A stretch of DNA of 7,044 nucleotides, taken from Sulfurimonas sp. Lineage in GTDB: Bacteria; Campylobacterota; Campylobacteria; Campylobacterales; Sulfurimonadaceae. The position numbers and the translations under genes were made by a program. The DNA lies in assembly GCA_027066935.1 (NCBI GenBank), contig JAMOMX010000397.1, forward strand, positions 1-7,044. Reading direction: 5' to 3'. Positions 5,217-7,044 of this stretch are shown here, in pieces; positions within the stretch are counted from its first letter, which is position 1; every line of letters begins with the position of its first letter. Below the pieces are notes generated by a model, which saw only the letters and a program-made list of their open reading frames with translations, ran no database searches and was not told the origin of the DNA.

Positions 5217-5747
5217 ATGAAAAAATTAAGTTTAGTAATATTGTTATTTGTATTAACAATTTTTATTACAGGATGTGGTTCTCAACCAAGTGTACCAAAG
5301 GTAGAAACGACTGAAAAGTTTCAATTAGGTAATGTTACTTTAATACTGAATGAAAAAGTAAAAACTGATATTGTATATCATACACAAAGTGAATTAGAAC
5401 AATTGTTAAACGATATGATTGTTAAAGGTTTAACAAAAAAAGAGTTGTTATCTACAGACTCAACTATGAATATATTGAAAATAGATGTAGTTTACAAAAG
5501 ACGTTTTGTTGCTGATGAAACTCCATTTCCATCTGATTCACTTGCTTATCCATTTATTGATTATAAAATTAATATTATGGACGACACAAAGCTATTGACT
5601 GAAATAAATCAAGAAGACTTGACTTATAAAGGTGGATTTACAATGAATTTGCAAGTTATAGCTGGAACTTTAAGAGATAAAAAGTATGAACTAGAATTTA
5701 TTCAAGCAGTTGCAAATAAAATTGTTGATGATATAGCAAAACTTTAA
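5217..5747 (+). CDS. Lipoprotein, third gene of module 3
   Basis: The 176-residue protein has a classic lipoprotein signal: MKK, a hydrophobic core, and the lipobox ITGC with C20 as the lipidated residue. The residue after the cysteine is glycine, not aspartate, so outer-membrane sorting is expected by the usual Lol rule. The mature part has mixed charge, with LGNVTLILNEKVKTDIVY and a late RDKKYELEFIQAVANKIVDD that ends in a helix. I recognise no family. It begins 25 bases after the zinc-ribbon protein on the same strand, with no visible promoter or terminator between, so it probably shares the mRNA. It ends just before the 21-nt repeat that also follows the module 2 immunity gene. It therefore appears to be part of the cassette and could be a second immunity component or a protein that blocks entry at the cell surface. 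Confidence 0.75.
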   Translation: MKKLSLVILLFVLTIFITGCGSQPSVPKVETTEKFQLGNVTLILNEKVKTDIVYHTQSELEQLLNDMIVKGLTKKELLSTDSTMNILKIDVVYKRRFVADETPFPSDSLAYPFIDYKINIMDDTKLLTEINQEDLTYKGGFTMNLQVIAGTLRDKKYELEFIQAVANKIVDDIAKL

Positions 5748-5756
5748 ATTAGAGTA

Positions 5757-5903
5757 AAGCAGATAAACTTTCAATGATTGAGGAGAAAAAAACTTAAATA
5801 TAGATATATCCAATGAGCTATCTATAACATCAGCAAAAGAAGTACAAAGCAAACTAGATATCTCCAAATCAACAAGTATGGAGCAAATACTCCAAGGTTA
5901 GAC
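5757..5903 (+). pseudogene. Haemagglutinin fragment with an A-run frameshift
   Basis: The first frame reads ADKLSMIEEKKT then stop. Adding one A to the run of seven As at 5786-5792 gives NLNIDISNELSITSAKEVQS followed by KLDISKSTSMEQILQG and a TAG at 5899-5901. The frame thus parallels the fragment at 3093, with the same first six residues and a one-base loss in a homopolymer. Composition is that of a beta-helix stalk or pre-toxin sequence. Confidence 0.5.
5758..5778 (+). repeat. 21-nt post-module repeat, copy 2
   Basis: Identical to 3092-3112 and placed ten bases after the lipoprotein stop. It encodes ADKLSM at the start of a haemagglutinin remnant, as in copy 1. Confidence 0.7.
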
Positions 5904-5960
5904 AACCTTAGTCATACAACGGGGTTTGTAACTAAAGAAATTATTCAAGGTGCAGAATAA
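5862..5960 (+). pseudogene. C-terminal remnant of a further toxin tip
   Basis: In the frame that ends at TAA 5958-5960 the sequence reads LQINKYGANTPRLDNLSHTT and then GFVTKEIIQGAE. It overlaps the preceding haemagglutinin fragment in another frame, so a junction or indel lies near 5860-5900. The stop is directly followed by an ATG at 5961 that opens a hydrophobic peptide, the same toxin-stop/immunity-start layout as in the three other modules. The family is not recognisable from so short a piece. Confidence 0.4.
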
Positions 5961-6009
5961 ATGCTTAATCTAATTGCTGGAGTAATGTTTATATTTTTTG
6001 GATACACGG
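5961..6009 (+). pseudogene. Truncated membrane immunity gene, interrupted by a 148-bp element
   Basis: ATG 5961 reads MLNLIAGVMFIFFGYTA and reaches a stop (TAC TAA) only inside the inverted repeat of the following element. Beyond the element, from about 6160, a frame reads YDKFGDAVNFMELFGYNTF, then TAG, VFEVILGL and TAA (6242-6244), which may be the rest of the same small protein. The start is one membrane helix, consistent with an immunity protein. The element at 6010-6157 probably inserted into it. Confidence 0.45.
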
Positions 6010-6033
6010 CTGTTTCATACTAACAAGTTTTTC

Positions 6034-6095
6034 TGTTTCGTCTCCCTGAACTTGCACCACAAGGCATGATAATTCAGGGGCTAGTTTTTACTGCA
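6034..6095 (+). repeat. REP-like palindromic element, copy 2 (expanded loop)
   Basis: Matches the reverse complement of 2153-2197 on both arms, including tgtttcgtc and ctagtttttact on the outside. The loop between CCCTGAA and TTCAGGG is longer by about 17 bases (around 6055-6071). Confidence 0.65.
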
Positions 6096-6106
6096 TTTTA
6101 TATTAG

Positions 6107-6127
6107 ATTCCCACTCAAGCTGAGAAT
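6107..6127. repeat. Imperfect palindrome of the ATTCCC...GAAT type
   Basis: ATTCCCA and TGAGAAT pair with one mismatch around ctcaagc, flanked by tag and gac. The layout (tagATTC...GAATgac) is that of short dispersed palindromes found in many bacterial genomes. Confidence 0.45.
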
Positions 6128-6157
6128 GACTGAACTAATAAGCTTAGTATGAAACAG

Positions 6158-6339
6158 TTATGATAAATTTGGAGATGCAGTAAATTTTATGGAATTATTT
6201 GGGTACAATACTTTTTAGGTATTTGAAGTTATATTAGGTTTATAATAAACAATTTGTTTTATTATTTCATAATTAGCGAGCTAACTAATAAATTTTTTGT
6301 AAGTTTAGTTTGCTTTATTTGTATTTAAAAGGTAGTTAA
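6158..6339. other. AT-rich spacer before the acidic lipoprotein gene
   Basis: The first 87 bases may be the tail of the interrupted immunity gene. An AT-only imperfect palindrome (ataataaaca...tgttttattat, about 6242-6265) lies beyond it but has no GC stem or T-run to make it a convincing terminator. A weak promoter, TTGTAA (6297-6302) with TGTATT (6320-6325) after 17 bases, could serve the gene at 6340. Confidence 0.3.
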
Positions 6340-6879
6340 GTGTTGAAGTATAATATTTTCGTAATTTTATTAATAAGTGTGTTTTTAGTTGGTTGTAATG
6401 ATGATAATAATGATAGTGATGATAATAATAGTGAAATTGAAGTTGATTTAGGTTTGTCTGATACAATAGAAAATATATCGTATATAGAGGGTGTTTATGA
6501 TATATCTTTAAATGAAGATGAGACAGAAGATAACACAGTAGATATAGTATATTTGAGTATAAATTCTGATGGTTACATAAATACTTATGATTTTCAAGGT
6601 GATACAGTAGATAATGGTTCGAATTGTTATATAAAGAACTTATCAACAGGTTACAATACATCTATAAATGGTCTTAAAATTTCTCATGATGCTTCAAATA
6701 ATAGATTTAGTCTTGATGAACTTAACTGGAATTATGATAATGGTGAAATAACATCTGTATCTTATGGCGGTTTATCAGCAGGTACTATGTTAGGTATTAA
6801 TGGTTTAAGAATAGCTACTAGTCAGAATTTGACTACAGCGGTAACTGAGTCTGAAATGGAACAATTACTTTGCAACTAG
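6340..6879 (+). CDS. Acidic lipoprotein of unknown function
   Basis: The 179-residue protein has a lipoprotein signal ending in FLVGC, with C19 lipidated, then an Asp/Asn-rich linker (NDDNNDSDDNNSE), and then a compact domain beginning at IEGVYDISLNEDE. The domain has VYLSINSDGYINTYDFQGD and NGSNCYI, a pattern I associate with small surface lipoproteins (I-x-x-DG-x-h-x-x-YD-(Y/F)-QGD-x-x-D-NG-x-NCY) of marine-type gammaproteobacteria. It ends with LLCN, so the two mature cysteines may form a disulphide. A GTG at 6340 with AAAAGG at 6327-6332 is taken as start; the TTG at 6343 is the alternative. It has no toxin neighbour and does not seem to belong to the CDI-like modules. Function unknown. 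Confidence 0.75.
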   Translation: MLKYNIFVILLISVFLVGCNDDNNDSDDNNSEIEVDLGLSDTIENISYIEGVYDISLNEDETEDNTVDIVYLSINSDGYINTYDFQGDTVDNGSNCYIKNLSTGYNTSINGLKISHDASNNRFSLDELNWNYDNGEITSVSYGGLSAGTMLGINGLRIATSQNLTTAVTESEMEQLLCN

Positions 6880-6948
6880 TTTTTTTTATATTGGAATGAA
6901 AAAATGAATTGGTAAATTTTAATTAAATTACTGATTATTAGACACTAG

Positions 6949-7044
6949 TTTAATCTAAGGAGGGTTTAATTCCCCGACCCTCTGGGTCGCATATGCTATA
7001 CTTTTGTTATGGAAGATGAACACATATATAAAAGCCATAATAAA
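6949..7044 (+). mobile_element. IS200/IS605-type element, left end (continues beyond window)
   Basis: Shares 68 of 70 bases with 2083-2152, including the hairpin CGACCC-TCT-GGGTCG (6975-6989), and continues into an open transposase start, whereas the first copy is cut off. Preceded by TTTAA (6949-6953), the same five bases as at copy 1, consistent with a sequence-specific insertion flank. The beginning of the element proper is probably near 6954. Confidence 0.7.
7009..7044 (+). CDS. tnpA: IS200/IS605-family transposase TnpA, first 12 codons
   Basis: ATG 7009 reads MEDEHIYKSHNK to the last base of the window. An (I/Y)-x-K-S-H-N/S start followed by a YH-hhF segment is typical of the small HUH (Y1) transposases of this family, which excise and insert single-stranded DNA. 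The catalytic HUH and tyrosine lie beyond the edge. The hairpin just upstream supports the call. No strong ribosome site is seen. Confidence 0.6.
   Translation, partial: MEDEHIYKSHNK

Larger units (their letters stand above)
6010..6157. mobile_element. 148-bp element with 14-bp terminal inverted repeats (MITE-like)
   Basis: The ends ctgtttcatactaa (6010-6023) and ttagtatgaaacag (6144-6157) are perfect inverted repeats. Inside are two nested palindromes: the REP-like copy at 6034-6095 and an imperfect hairpin, ATTCCCA...TGAGAAT, at 6107-6127. There is no coding capacity. It lies within what appears to be a small immunity gene. No clear target duplication is visible, because the flanks are acggc and ttatg. 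It could be a mobile miniature element or several palindromes nested by chance insertion. Confidence 0.55.

Noticed and set aside
5894..5909. Hairpin AAGGTT-AGAC-AACCTT as a terminator
   Set aside because: Only six base pairs with no T-run after it, and it lies inside a remnant coding stretch. Probably fortuitous.
6305..6661. Minus-strand open frame of 118 codons rich in Tyr, His, Leu and Asn
   Set aside because: Antisense to the acidic lipoprotein. The YHH/NN repetitiveness is the mirror of its GAT/AAT codons.
6877..6892. T-run after the acidic lipoprotein stop as an intrinsic terminator
   Set aside because: The eight Ts are not preceded by a GC-containing stem. Only the short palindrome aactagtt is present.

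Overview
The window is AT-rich (roughly 70% A+T by eye) and comes from a Gram-negative bacterium, because two genes encode lipoproteins with clear lipoboxes, one presumed immunity protein has a Sec signal peptide, and several fragments resemble filamentous haemagglutinin/CdiA proteins. The codon usage and insertion sequence types would fit Campylobacterota (Arcobacter-like) or an AT-rich gammaproteobacterium. I cannot decide between them from sequence alone.

The main content is a graveyard-plus-arsenal of orphan CdiA-type toxin tips and their immunity genes. From left to right: the 5' end of a minus-strand IS1182-like transposase (1-65) whose element interrupts a CdiA-like fragment; module 1 (123-1746), an orphan CdiA-CT with a C-terminal M91/NleD-like metalloprotease domain and a presumed immunity gene with a signal peptide; a decayed unknown fragment (1772-2092) cut off by a solitary IS200/IS605-type left end (2083-2152); a REP-like palindrome (2153-2197); module 2 (2212-3093), made of a truncated membrane-protein fragment, the C-terminal half of a DNA/RNA non-specific endonuclease and an intact YezG-like immunity gene; and haemagglutinin-repeat remnants (3093-3325).

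A HigB/HigA-type toxin-antitoxin pair (3391-4013) with its own promoter sits between haemagglutinin fragments. Module 3 (4006-5747) follows, with an orphan CdiA-CT carrying an unrecognised toxin domain, a two-TM zinc-ribbon membrane protein and a lipoprotein. Next are a frameshifted haemagglutinin/toxin remnant and a truncated immunity start (5757-6008), disrupted by a 148-bp element with 14-bp inverted ends (6010-6157). The right end holds an acidic lipoprotein (6340-6879) and the left end of a second IS200/IS605 element whose transposase runs off the window (7009-7044).

Three sets of repeats tie the locus together: a 132/133-nt anchor encoding the same haemagglutinin segment before two different toxin tips (123-254 and 4165-4297), a 21-nt word just after two module ends (3092-3112 and 5758-5778), and the 70-nt IS left ends (2083-2152 and 6949-7018). 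The inferred history is repeated acquisition of toxin/immunity cassettes by recombination through conserved haemagglutinin sequence, followed by decay of toxins while immunity genes stay intact, with insertion sequences and a TA module settling in the dead space.
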